A stretch of DNA of 64,000 bases from Pisolithus tinctorius (GCA_024663395.1 JANFAH010000008.1:992001-1056000), one strand, 5' to 3'. Positions 1 through 10,954 are shown, counted from the stretch's first letter. The notes: generated by a model not told the origin, from the sequence alone. Program-made: numbers and translations.

Positions 1-2337
1 GTTAGGAGGGATAGGCACTGATAGCGAAGGTGTAGAAGGGCAAGCAGCTAGAGGGAAATACCTCTCATCGAAATCAGCCCTTTCTGAGATGACTGTGCGC
101 TTTGTAGTGGGATTGTAGAATTTCCAGCCTTTGTAGCCCTCAGGGTAGCCAATAAATACACATTTCTCCATGTGTGGATCTAGAGGTCACCTCTTGTCTC
201 TCTGGATGTGTACATAGGCTGTACAGCCCCAGACTCGAAGGTGGGAGAGGTCTGGCTTGTGTCCATGCCATAGTTCATATGGGGTCGCATTTGGGACAGC
301 CTCAGTGGGGCACCTGTTCCATACATGGACCAAGGAAGGGAGGGATTCACCCTAGAACGCTTTGGGGAGTTCAGATTCATCCAGCATCGCAGTAATTCGC
401 TCTGAAAGCACCCTATTAGCTCGTTCTGCCACTCCATTCTGCTGTGGGCGATTCCTGACAGTGTGCTGGCGCAGGATGCCACACTGGGTGGTGAAATCGA
501 TGAAGGAGTTGCTGATATACTCCCCTCCTTTATCATCGCGCAAAATCTTGATTTTTCGTTCGCTCTGGTTCTCTGCAAAGGCCTTGAAGGTCTTAAAGGC
601 TTCGAAAACCTCTGATTTCGCTTTGATGGGCAAAACGAAGCGATAGCGCGAATAATCATCGATGAAAGTCACCCAGTATTTGTATCCAGAGAAGGAGGGG
701 TGGCCCACAGAGTGTACATCGCTGTGGACGAGTTCTAGGGGCCTGGAAGCGCGAGTGGACGAGCTGGGGAAGGGATTTGCATGCATTTTACCAGCCAGAC
801 AGGGTTCACAGACTGGGTCAGGCTTAGCCTGGCTATCCAAGGACATACCAGTGACTAGCTGGCGCTCCAGGAGGGTTTTAACACCTGTGAGATTGTGATG
901 GGCAAGTCTCCTGTGCCACAAGTCCAAATCCAGGGGCAAAGTCGTCGCAGCAGAGGCATATTCACTGAGGGGAACAGTGTCACCCTCCAGGAACGCGGAG
1001 TTGTTGTCCAAAATTCTTGCAACGAAGAGGGTAGGACCAGGGCGCTGCCTGAAGCACATTTGCGAAGAATCAATGCTTACAGTGAAGCCCTTGTTGCGAC
1101 AGAGATATATCACAGATAGTAGATTATTCCTCAGGTCAGGGACATGTAGGACATTGCTAAATTCGACAGGACGACGTTTCTTACCCCCCACCACAGGCTC
1201 AAACACTACTGACCCCACCCCAGCTGAGTAGACAATTTTGTTGTCTGCTAGACGCACTGGAACGCATTTTTGGCTGTAATTTCGCAGCCAGTGTCGATGA
1301 GGTGTCATATGAGAAGTGGCACCTGTATCTGCGTTCCAATGGACGTCAGCATCGAGCTGGAGGGGGCAGAGAGGAGAGGAGGGGTCAAGGGAACGAAGAC
1401 TTGCATTTCCTGCGAATTCTACCACTTGGGATGCGCTCTGGTTTGGTGAGGAGGTTGATGGCGCTGTCCCAGTTGCTGGGGAGGAAGCAGACGAAGTAGA
1501 GGCTTGATTTGCAGTGTTAGCACTCTTCTTGTTCTTCTTATTCTTCCTAGAGTGATAGAAAGCCTTTGATCTCTCCAGGTTTTGACACTTGTGGACACAG
1601 TGGTCTGTATAATCACAGAACGAGCAGGGCGACGAAGCTGGGCACTTGCAATTGGCGGAGGAGGTAAATAGCGCGGTGTCGGATGTCCCTGCATCAGGAC
1701 GACGTTTGCGCTGCGATTCTTCGGCCAGGACCGCTTCTTTGAGTTTGTCCTTGTCCAGAGATTGGAACAGGAGGAGAGAGGAGGCAAAATGAGAGTAATC
1801 TTCGCCTAGAGAGCGCACCATAGCCATGCAGACAAGCTCATTGTCCATATCCTTGATGGAGTATGGAGTAGTAGAGTCCTTGGGGCGCAATTCTTGAATT
1901 CTAGACATAGAATCTTCGATTCTAGCGAGTAGGGAGCTGAGGGACCCATCTGGCTGCTTCCTGATCGAAAAGAAATCGTCCCAGGCATTAAAACGAGCGC
2001 CAGGGCGCTGCTGGAGGTGAATGGAGGCTAGAGTCGACCTGATTTGCACTGGGTCATCCTGTACAGCATCCACATGTGTCCTCTGCTCGCTAGAGAGGGC
2101 CAGGTAGAGTTCTCCTGCTGCTTTGTCCGCTCTGAGGTCCCATTTGGCTCTAGCTTCGGTTTTGGACTCATCAGGGCGCTTTTCAGTGCCACTGACAATC
2201 GTCCAGAGGCCTTTGGTGCGCAGGAAAGCCTTCATTTCGCCTTTCCAGGTGTTGTAGTTGGAAGAGGTGAGCTTTGTCACAGAGAACGACGAGTTGGAGT
2301 GGTCTTCGGCCATTAGGGCGAGTTTCAAGGGAATCAA
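1..2337 (-). pseudogene. Ty1/Copia family A GAG-protease-integrase (5' part, runs off window)
   Basis: This is the GAG-PR-INT half of a Copia polyprotein, read from an ATG at 2337. Seen in order: a GAG domain; a CX2CX4HX4C zinc knuckle near residue 240; a retropepsin motif NADTGATSHM; the pre-integrase H-H-C-C region (WHRRLAHH, CEPCLAGK); and an integrase core with HSDV, RDDKGGEY and NGVAERANR, so the D-D-E triad looks intact. The frame is stopped by TAG at 352-354, where Trp is expected, and by an in-frame TGA at 187-189, where Arg (CGA) is expected. Coding similarity continues to the left edge. The LTR at 2365-2655 lies only 28 bp upstream of the start, and the primer-binding site and leader present in the relative at 21.8-23.3 kb are missing. 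RT and RNase H should follow, but lie outside the window. Confidence 0.9.
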
Positions 2338-2364
2338 GCGAAGAGGGAATGGATGGGGTGAGTC

Positions 2365-2655
2365 TGTTCAAATAATCACAACTGGAAACCTCTGGTGCCC
2401 AGTGTAAGGAGACTGATATTGGAGGAAATTGTACATAAGACATACCTGGTGCCCAGTGTAAGGAGACTGAAGAAAATTTCACTGGGCACACAGCTGTAAG
2501 TGCGCAAAAATGATAAACAAAGGAAAACAATAAACAATCACAAAGCAAGGACACTTATAGCGAAGTATAGTGTTCAATAGAAGTCTGTAGGGTTAGATAG
2601 TAATTTAACAAAGAAAGGAAATAGAATGGAGGTGCACAGGCACCTAAAGTGAACA
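2365..2655 (-). mobile_element. Copia family A LTR (between RT-RH and GAG segments)
   Basis: The 291-bp unit starts TGTTCA and ends TGAACA when read on the minus strand, with typical TG..CA retroviral-type ends. It contains two copies of the motif GTCTCCTTACACTGGGCAC and the palindromic GGTGCCTGTGCACC box seen in all family A LTRs. It is the 3' LTR of the RT-RNase H segment above it (a purine tract abuts it) and lies immediately upstream of the GAG segment. No 5-bp duplication flanks it, as expected for a junction LTR rather than a solo insertion. Confidence 0.85.
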
Positions 2656-2664
2656 CTCCCCCCT
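2656..2664 (-). promoter_or_regulatory. Polypurine tract of Copia family A
   Basis: AGGGGGGAG on the minus strand directly abuts the LTR start (TGTTCAC). This is the position and composition of the plus-strand priming site of an LTR retrotransposon. A second TCAGGGGGGAGT lies about 30 bp upstream, suggesting a local duplication. Confidence 0.7.
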
Positions 2665-2682
2665 GAATGTGCACCTCTGCAC

Positions 2683-4619
2683 TCAAGTACTCCCCCCTGA
2701 TGAGCCAAGTCCCAGCATCTTGCAAAACTCGACGACCTTGGTGCGATGTAGTGGTTTGGTGAGGAGATCAGCTGCTTGTTCGACTGTAGGGACAAAAATA
2801 GGCGAAATGAGGTGTTGCTGGACTGCATCTCTCAGCCAGTAGTAGCATAGGTCCAGTTGCTTCATTCTACCATGATGCTCTGGGTTTTTCGCCACTGAGA
2901 TCGCAGATTGATTGTCAATACACAAGGAGGAGGGCTTTGGGAGAGAATGGCCAATTTCCTGCAGGAGGTTTCGCATCCATTTGATTTCTTTTCCAGCCTT
3001 GACTGCAGCCCTGTATTCTGCCTCAGTTGTGGACAGTGCGACCACTCCCTGCAGCTTGGAGGACCAGGAAACCTCACCAGTACCCATTTTGATCACATAT
3101 CCACCAGTTGATCACCCAGAATCTTTGCAACCACCATGATCTGCATCAGAATAGGTGATAAATGGCTCAGAAGTCAAAGGATCAGGGGAATAGGTCAGGG
3201 AATAGTCCAGAGTGCCCTTAAGATAGCGCATGAGGTGTTTAACAGCCAACCAATGAGTCCATCCAGGGTTGGAGTTGAACCTGGCCAGAACTCCGACTGT
3301 ATAGGCAATGTCTGGACGAGTGGTGGTGGCTAGGTACATCAGGGCACCCACAGCCGACAGGTAAGGGATTTCCCGCATAGTTTCGACTTCCTGAGGTGAT
3401 TGAGGCGATTGCTGACGAGATAGGCGCAGATTTGGCTCCATAGGAGTTGAGAGGGGCCTACAGTCAGCCATTTGGAAGCGTTCGAGTATATCCAGGCAGT
3501 ACTGGCGCTGGGAGAGCGAGATAGATCATTGGGGCGGACCCTGTCAATCTTAATGCCTAGGAGTTGTGTGGTAGGGCCTAGGTCTCTGATTTTAAAGTGC
3601 TGGCTCAATTGAGCGACAAAGGAGTCAATGGCTGCTTCAGAATGCGAGGCAAGGGTCATATCATCCACAAAGACAGGGAGAATGATGGTGATGCCATTTT
3701 TCGAGTAGATATAGATGCTGGCATCAGAATATGTCTGTCTGAAGTCCAGAGACTCAAGGACTGAGCGCATCTTCTTATTCCAGCAGTTTCCACCCTGTTT
3801 GCTGCCATAGATCGCTTTTTGCAGGAGACACACCTGGGATCTAGTGTCCCCCTCCACAAATCCTTCAGGTTGCGCCATATAGACTTCGCAATCCATCTCT
3901 CCATTTAAGTAGGCATGGGAGACATCAACAGATCGAAGGTGCAGGTCCTGGAGCGCGGCCAGAGCTAGGATGACTCTGATTGATGAGAGGCGAGCTGTAG
4001 GAGCGAAAACTTCGAGATAATCGAAGCCAGGGCGCTGGTTATACCCCTTGGCAACCAATCTAGCCTTGTAGCGATCGATGGAGCCATCAGCATTGCGCTT
4101 GACTTTGAATACCCACTGTGAGCCAATAACCTTGCTCCCAGGAGGTCTAGGAACGAGTTTCCAAGTCCCATTGCTCTGGTGTGCAGCTAGCTCCTCTAGG
4201 GCTGCTTCTCGCCATTTGTCCGCATCAGGGCGCTTCATGGCTTCAGCATATGTCAGTGGCTCATCAGGGAGAGTAGCAGACATAGCCAGTTCATCATCAC
4301 TGTCATCTAGGTCATCCACATCATCCAGTTGAGCTGGAGAGAGCTTCCACCAGTCCCTGGGCTTCTGTCTGCGCCTCTGGGGCAGTCTGGCACCAATTCC
4401 GATGGGACTAGGTGCCCTGGGAGCTGGTGCAGGTGAGGGAGTGCGAGGAGGTGGTGGAGATGGCGCTGGAGCAATGACAGGAGGCTGAATGAGGTCTGGA
4501 TCAGCACCCACAGGTTCAATCTCCCCCCCTTGATCCAGACCATCATCAGATTCGCTTTCACAGTCTGGGTCTGTATTGGGGTGATAGTGATCAGGGTTGG
4601 GAGGTGCACTGGGTCGCAT
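2683..4619 (-). pseudogene. Ty1/Copia family A reverse transcriptase-RNase H
   Basis: This is the 3' half of a Copia polyprotein. Seen: a proline-rich linker, the RVT_2 core (GSKVIGSQWVFKVKRN, KARLVAKGYNQ), the catalytic VFVDDM motif, then RNase H (FITYSDADHGGCKDSG, LSTTEAEYRAA, IDNQSAISVAKNPEHHGRMKQLD, LLTKPLHRTKV). A frameshift near 3530 separates the RT palm from the rest, and a TGA at 3112-3114 (Arg CGA expected) interrupts RNase H. GAG, protease and integrase are absent upstream: the segment joins an LTR fragment at about 4673 within roughly 55 bp, so an internal deletion is likely. Downstream it ends in a purine tract and LTR. Confidence 0.9.
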
Positions 4620-4672
4620 AAGGAGTGTTGATGAAGGCTGAGGTGGGTTGAGAGGAATAGGGGCTGGTAGGG

Positions 4673-5232
4673 GGAAACCTCTGGTGCCCAGTGTAAGAGA
4701 CTGATATTGGAGAAAATTGTGTTACAGTGGTGCCTCTGCACCTCTGTTCGCATTTTCATTCATTCTACTGTTATGTGCTATACTAATATTGTCTAACTTC
4801 GCATTCCTACACTATACAGTGTTATGGTATGTTGTGGCTGTTTGTTGTCCTTTGTTTACCATTTTTGCGCACTTAGCAATTCTGTGTGCCCAGTGTATTT
4901 TCTCTTCAGTCTCTTACACTGGGCACAAGGTAATGTCACTACTTAGCTCTTGAATATAGTCTCTTACACTGGGCACAAGGCCTACATTGTGGGATATTTT
5001 AACAAATTGTACATAAGACATACCTGGTGCCCAGTGTAAGAGACTAAAGAAAATTTCACTGGGCACACAACTGTAAGTGCGCAAAAATGATAAACAAAGG
5101 AAAACAATAAACAATCACAAAGCAAGGACACTTAGAGCGAAGTATAGTGTTCAATAGAAGTCTGTGGGGTTAGATAGTAATGTAACAAAGAAAGGAAATG
5201 GAATGGAGGTGCCCAGGCACCTAAAGTGAACA
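4673..5232 (-). mobile_element. Copia family A LTR fragment, split by a nested LTR
   Basis: Positions 4673-4719 and 5010-5232 together match the LTR at 2365-2655 on the minus strand. The outer end is intact (TGAACA at 5232). The inner end is truncated where it joins the RT segment. A plus-strand LTR sits at 4720-5004 with the target duplication aattg on both sides. The uninterrupted sequence is visible at the equivalent point of the 2.4-kb copy. Confidence 0.85.
4720..5004 (+). mobile_element. Solo Copia LTR, TGTTACAG..TTTTAACA subfamily, nested
   Basis: A 285-bp solo LTR with ends TGTTAC..TTAACA, flanked by the 5-bp duplication aattg (4715-4719 and 5005-5009). It has the same internal plan as family A: the GGTGCCTCTGCACC box, then GTGCCCAGTG and two CACTGGGCAC motifs. 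Its start differs (TGTTACAGTGG), matching only the minus-strand copy at 39546-39780. Confidence 0.88.
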
Positions 5233-5268
5233 CTAGGAACCTACATTGACCTGTGCACCTTGCTGGTT
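5233..5268 (+). repeat. Short dispersed repeat (36 bp), partner at 47236-47271
   Basis: CTAGGAACCTACATTGACCT begins a 36-bp stretch found again at 47236-47271 with two differences. It abuts the end of the LTR. Nothing else coding is seen between here and about 5400. Confidence 0.5.
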
Positions 5269-7857
5269 CACATAATGTACCTACTTTGTACCATATCATA
5301 TGACCAAATGAGGTTGACAATTGGCTGTGTTGCACAGACTGGCTAAAGTTGAGCCCACCTCTGAGTTGTCATCTTGTCACACAGCATAGCCATGATCATT
5401 GGATCACCATACTGCACAGTGTGGCTGAGGGGTTACTACTATATACATCTTGCCTGGATAATCCTGGCATGGATTCTGGCACGTTGAGAAAGGTCTGGTA
5501 CTAACCTGGTCTGGGCTCACTGGCATGAGCCCAGATTCTGACATCCTGTCATTCATGGCAGAATCCCAGGGAAGGTCCACAGTCCAAAACCAGGCCAGAG
5601 TGTCGTCACAATGACCTCTTGCATTTGGGTCTGCAATTGCAGCACTCACAGTCAGGTCTGCCCTATTCAATTCTTGGTATTTGCCAAGAATGTCCTCCCC
5701 AGCCCCCAGTGCAATAAGTTGCTTTCAGCACTGGTGATAGATGGTGGCATGCCACTGAACCATTGCCTCTGCATTGAATATCTGGCCCCATGCCTGGGTT
5801 ATCATTTTGTAGTTCCCTCCTTTCTGGACATCTGTACAAAATATCACAGCCTTGTCCATGAGGGCCAGATGCAATTCATGCAATGCATCATTTGCCTGGC
5901 CCTGTCTCAGATGTATTTCCTGTTCCACAAGACTGCCAAGGCCCATGTCATGGAAATACTGTACTCTGATATATGATGGCAGTGGAACATTGCTGACCTC
6001 CTGGTGACCAGGATGATCAGGGAGGAATGGATCATCAGTTTTGTCATTACTGTCCCTGTCAAATGGGGCTATACTTCTGGGCCTTTGCCTGGGGTTAACT
6101 AGCCAGTCATTTCTAATGAACTGGGCTGCTCCATGTACTAGTGCATCAATCTGTGATTGCAACTGGTCTTGCCAGCATGAAATCAACAACTGGTCTGCCT
6201 CTGTTGCCCTGGTGTCCATCTGTTGTGTATCCATAGCAAACACTATTTGAGCCTGCTCAACCTTTAATGCCCATGCAATCCAAGTAGCTGAACCACATGA
6301 GCTGCTGAATGAATGGTCATTATGGATTAGGTCAATCTCAATGGCTTTCATGGTGGGTGCTACCATGATGTATGTAAGTTATGGGACAGATGATACAGTT
6401 GGCCCCCTTACCCTTCTCCAGCCAGACTTCATATATGTCCATGGCCTGCAGAGTATTCTGCTGGCATGACTGCACCACAAGTTCTTGTTCCACCCATGAC
6501 TGATGCAAGCCATCCAGTACCTTGCTATCAAACTTGTTGAATTTATCTTGGATTGTTGCTAATGATTGCTTGGCAACCTTGAACTTCTGTTTCAATGCTG
6601 ATGCTATGTGCAAGTAATCAAGCAGTGGTCAACCAGTTACTGTGATGACATATGCATCCATATCATTTTGAGGAAGTTACTATCATTCATTTGGAAGTCC
6701 AGCAACTCCTGACAATGTGCTGTTGCCATTCCCTGGGCTGATGGTGAGATTATGTTGAGAGAAGACCAGAGGGTCTCCATGATTTCACTGTCCACCCAGC
6801 TGGCACCCAGAATAAAGTTTGGAGCATATCTGGTGAAGCACTCTGTCTGATGGCCATGGACATTCCATAGTCCAATGCTGGGCTGAATCTGTAATCTGGA
6901 AAGCAGAGAGAGATATCTATTTTCCTCAAGCTGGCAGGCCAAGTTCTTGCTATACTGACAATTGATGTCATAAAAGGTTATGACTGGTTGCTGGGGGTCC
7001 AATCCTGTGCATGGCATGGACCAGAGCATAATCCATATTGACCTGCCTGCTATATTGTTAGTCATGACCAGGGACTATGAATTGGTGCATACTGCTCTCC
7101 CTTCTGAAAGTCAACCATTGCATGAGGTACAAAACAGCCATGCCTTGCACAGGCACATCCACCAATCCTGGTTGATTCCAACTTATTCCTTTGTGCATTT
7201 GCTTGATTAACAGCCCAGTGGTTATTGCAGTCAGATTACTGCATGACACAATCAGTCTGGTGCCTTTGGAGAGATCATGGCACACCAACTTCTATTTGAT
7301 TTATGGTCCCAGTCAAATATTCCTTGTATGGAGCTGATGTGACCATGAAGCCATTTCCATCCATGAGCCAGACCTCTTCAGCAGCATTCTTGGGCAGCAT
7401 ATGCTTGGCCTTGAAGTTGCTGTCCATCACAAAGGTCCTAGCAAACCACCAGCTACACAAGTCAGGTTAACAATGCCTTTGCAATAATGAATAGAATACA
7501 GACTCAGAGAGATTGATATCCTGATCTGGTACATTGATCCCTGGCTGGGGACAGGCAGGGCAGAAGAGGACAAGTTCACTGGCCCAGGGACCAGGCAACT
7601 GTTGATGGAATCCCTGCCATTTCAACAGCTTTAGGAGCCTCCACATTCTCGACACCCTGAGCAATTCCCTATACCTATTCTTCGACTGGCATGAGTGATG
7701 TGGCATATGGTAGGCCAGGGGTGATCACACTCACTGGCACTAGGTGAGGGAATGCACTTGAGGTGACTCTCTGAAGTTTGCTATAATAGTTCATGGTGGA
7801 GGTTCCACATTCAACATTGTCCCTGATGAAGTCGTCCAGCACCTGGAAAGTGAAAGC

Positions 7858-8033
7858 TGTTGCGAGTGTAATACTCCAGCACTCAGCAACGCTAGTCCCT
7901 ACTAGCACTTGGTGGTTAAACCACACCAAGTAAGCCTAGATACCTTGACCAAATAGCTCAGTGGTTAGAGCACCCGGTCGAAACCTGGGAGGTCCAGGGT
8001 TCAATCCCCTGTCTGGTCGCATTTATTGCAACA
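7858..8033 (+). mobile_element. Solo LTR of the tRNA-bearing TRIM family
   Basis: 176 bp with ends TGTTGC..GCAACA and perfect 5-bp duplications aaagc (7853-7857 and 8034-8038), inside the KDZ exon encoding TAFTFQVLDDF. Same length as the LTRs of the complete TRIM at 14906-15540 and the solo copy at 22648-22823. Family and orientation follow the tRNA-like segment it contains. Confidence 0.93.
7947..8019 (+). tRNA. tRNA-like sequence (Phe-like, GAA) within a TRIM LTR
   Basis: A 73-nt cloverleaf can be drawn: acceptor GACCAAA/TCTGGTC (one mismatch), D arm GCTC..GAGC, anticodon arm CCCGG-TCGAAAC-CTGGG with GAA at 34-36, and T arm CAGGG-TTCAATC-CCCTG. The A box (TAGCTCAGTGGTTAGAGC) and B box (GGTTCAATCCC) fit an RNA polymerase III promoter. 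Position 33 is C instead of the near-invariant T, and no intron is present. Because the sequence lies inside a dispersed 176-bp LTR, I regard it as a captured tRNA-derived module, not a cellular tRNA gene. Confidence 0.6.
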
Positions 8034-8676
8034 AAAGCTGTCCTTGATGCCTTAGTCATAGCTGGGAATAGGCTGGCCATGGTAAGCTGAAGATGTGAAT
8101 CCTCAGACCTAGGGCAGTTGCAATACTGCACATTGCAAAAGTGCACACTGCCAGTGTCCACAACTGTCAGATAGTTTCTATCATCCGGTGGGTTGAGATG
8201 TGCTGGTTGTTGACTCTCCTTGATGTCCTCCCACTCATCATCTACATGGCTGGCAGCATCCTCCCAAGAACCTTCTCCTGCCAGGCATGGTGCTCTGACA
8301 TGGCCCAAGTGTAGCACCAAACCAACCTACAATATCAGTCATCACAGATGATGGGTTGAAACTGGAACTCACCAGCCATAGAGTGAAGTCTTCAAAAATC
8401 TTCCATTCCATTTTTGTACCTGATGGAATGGTCTGAGCTTGTGTTGCTTGATGCAACATGTTTTACAAGACAATGGGCAATGTGCACAGTCCATGCATCT
8501 ATATGGTGCCCCTTCTGCTTTACACACAAAACAAGCCATGACATCAGGTGGGGCCTCCATGTCCAGGAGCACAGACAGGTATCTACTCTTATAGGGCAGC
8601 CACTCTTCCAGATAACTGTTCTGTAATACTGTAAGGCACACATTGCCAGCACTGGGATGTTTGATAATGCAAACCT

Positions 8677-8964
8677 TGTTCATATGTGGTGCCTGTGCAC
8701 CTCATTTCGCAATTTGTGTTTTATTATGTGCTGTTCTCACTCTACAGACTTGTAGTGGACACTTAGCTGCGCTCTAAGTGTCCTTGCTTTGCTTTTGTTT
8801 ACTATTTACATTTGTTTATCATTTTTGCGCACTTACTGCTCTGTGCCCAGTGATATTTTCTTCAGTCTCTTACACTGGGCACAAGGTATGTCTCCTGTAG
8901 TTATTTACTTCCATATTAGTCTCTTACACTGGGCACAAGGCCTAACAGTTGGGTTGTTTGAACA
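8677..8964 (+). mobile_element. Solo Copia family A LTR in KDZ exon 1
   Basis: 288 bp, TGTTCA..TGAACA. The flanks are aacct and cacct, an imperfect 5-bp duplication with one difference. Removing it joins the KDZ frame across QSQV / CIIKHPSAGN. Confidence 0.88.
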
Positions 8965-9096
8965 CACCTGGCTTTGTGGAATTCTTGATGTCCTCAGTGG
9001 TGATGCATCATCCATGTAGCAATATAGGTCAGCATCATTACCCTGGACTAAATTGGGTTCCTGGATGCTCAAAGATCCTGCCCTAGTAGGTGATTC

Positions 9097-9388
9097 TGTT
9101 CATATTGGGTGCCTGTGCACCTCAGAGTTCGCATTTATTACTTTGTTATATGTCCTATTGACCATGCAGATTAGCATTGGACACTTAGCTTCGCTCTAAG
9201 TGTCCTTGGTTTGTTTCTGTTTATTGTTTATCATTGTTTATCATTTTTGCGCACTTACTGCTGTGTGCCCAGTGAAGTTTTCCTTCAGTCTCTTACACTG
9301 GGCACCAGGTATGTTATCTGTAGTAATTTGCTCAATAAAAGTCTCTTACACTGGGCACCAGTGGCCTGAAGCTGTGGTTATCTGAACA
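9097..9388 (+). mobile_element. Solo Copia family A LTR in KDZ 5' coding region
   Basis: 292 bp, TGTTCA..TGAACA, with the perfect duplication gattc (9092-9096 and 9389-9393). It separates the extreme N-terminal KDZ codons from the rest. Confidence 0.9.
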
Positions 9389-9477
9389 GATTCATTGCTT
9401 TGGCTGGTTGCATATCTTTCCTTCTTTCTTGGAGTAAACTTGACCATCTTTTCTTTGGATCCCCTGGTTGTTTTCAT

Positions 9478-9926
9478 CTTTTTCCAAGTGACATGGGTTA
9501 CTGGGGTGGCTGCTGCAGCTCAGGTGATTCATGACTTGCCCATGTCTAGTATCAAGTCCTTGCAGGATGTCTGCAGGCCTCAGCCATACATGCCTCATTG
9601 TGATGCCTGGCACAACTATGATTTGAGTTGGATCTCAGAATGAATGTCAGAAGATCCAATCAGGATCAAACTATACTTTATCTATATATAGTAGCAGACT
9701 GGATGATAGATGAATCAGCTTACCATGTTTGGCCATGGTACCAATCGACTGGAACAAGACCATACTAACGATGGATATGTATCATGACCAGAACATTACT
9801 TGGCCCCTGGAACTTTATTCAAGAATGGGTGACAGTAACTATGAGGAACAGACTCCAAATTTTCTTTCAACAGAGGGTAACATTACCTGCAACTAACCAA
9901 CCCCAACACCTTCTCCAACATTCAGA
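9478..9926. other. Divergent intergenic region
   Basis: About 450 bp between the putative starts of the minus-strand KDZ gene and the plus-strand gene at 9927. It holds an AT-rich stretch (tatctatatatag near 9680) that could serve as a promoter. No convincing ORF. Confidence 0.35.
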
Positions 9927-10555
9927 ATGGCCAGCAGCAATCACAGTACTAATTGTGTTAATACCTCAGATGAGGAGGACTTTTCCTCCAATGAGGAATC
10001 TAGCTTGGATAGCATGGAGACAGTAAAATCTGTGCTGGGAAAGCTGAGACCAGATGAACTTCAAATCCTCCAAGATGGTCTAAAGGATTGAAAGGAAGCT
10101 GACACAAACAAAAGGGCCTTGCTGATGGAGGCTGGATGCCAACAAGAGCCTCAAACAAAATGAATGGAATAGAAAATGGATGGTAAGCTTGACAGTATTG
10201 ATGTGCTTGCAGTCATGTTAAGTATATTTTACAGGCCATCAAGAACTGGATGTATAACAACAGTCAGTCCCAGGCACAGAAGGCCTTGGTCAAGTATGGC
10301 TCCAAATGGATGGCCCTAAAGGTGATCAAGCTGCAGCATAAGAAGGATATCCAGCAAGTACTTGTGAAGGCTGGAATACAGCCCAGGATGTCAGCTATGA
10401 TCAAACACTATCAGCCAGCCATTCAGAAGGTAGTCCAGTCATTGACCAAGGCTGAATTGGACCAGGCAGCCCATTTGGTGAAAGAGTGGAACAAGAGAAA
10501 GCCACCACCTGAAGCCCAGGCAGAGTAAGCATCCAAGTTCTCCCATGGGCAATAC

Positions 10556-10791
10556 TGTTCATATGTGGTGCCTGTGCACCTCATTTCGCAGTTTATCCTT
10601 TATTATGTTCTTCTCTCACACTACAGACTTATAGTGGACACTTAGCTTCGCTCTAAGTGCCCTTGGTTTGTGTTTGTTTACTATTTACCTTTGTTTATCA
10701 TTTTTGCGCACTTACTGCTGTGTGCCCAGTGAAATTTTCTTCAGTCTCTTACACTGGGCACAAGGGCCTCAGCAAAGTGGATATCAAAACA
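10556..10791 (+). mobile_element. Solo Copia family A LTR, short form
   Basis: 236 bp, from TGTTCA to AAAACA, with the perfect duplication aatac (10551-10555 and 10792-10796). It carries only one CTTACACTGGGCACAAGG unit where other copies have two, accounting for a deficit of about 53 bp. Confidence 0.88.
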
Positions 10792-10954
10792 AATACTAAC
10801 TTAAAAGCAGGGCCAAAAGTATGCAAAACAGTTTGCATATGACATGTAGAAGCAGTGTGGGATGAGAGTGGTGATCATGTTGGCATGGAAGGATAAGGAT
10901 GGCAAAGTGATGGTTGGAGTGTGAGTGCTTTCCTGGCAGGCTTCACCATATCTG

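Larger units (their letters stand above)
5525..9477 (-). pseudogene. KDZ (Kyakuja-Dileera-Zisupton) transposase, multi-exon, broken
   Basis: Family hallmarks occur in order on the minus strand: YLEEWLPYKSRYLSVLLDMEAP; a CxC2-type cysteine cluster (CFVCKAEGAPYRCMDCAHCPLSC); VGLVLHLGHVR; TAFTFQVLDDFIRDN; NRYRELLRVSRMWRLLKLLKWQGF; FVMDSNFKAKHM and EVWLMDGNGFMV; the core YDINCQY, GLWNVHGHQTECF and WVDSEIMETLWSSLN; then QANDALHELHLALMDKAVIF and a decayed tail (DPNARGHCDDTLAWFWT, 5525-5620). Plausible introns lie near 8320-8365 (GTGAGT..TTGTAG) and 7685-7740. Solo LTRs at 9097-9388 and 8677-8964 and a tRNA-bearing LTR at 7858-8033 interrupt exons; the frame resumes when each is removed with one target duplication. 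The ATG at 9477 is a guess. Further frameshifts lie between 7460 and 5600. This would be the DNA-cutting enzyme of a DNA transposon, now dead. Confidence 0.88.

Noticed and set aside
2338..2554. Short ORFs with LLHWAPG / YTGHK peptides that recur at every family A LTR
   Set aside because: They are fixed translations of the LTR body, present in both orientations wherever the LTR lies, and truncated by its ends.
7947..8019. A genuine cellular tRNA-Phe gene
   Set aside because: The sequence is embedded in a 176-bp dispersed LTR with target duplications and occurs four times in that context. Base 33 is C, and one acceptor pair is mismatched.
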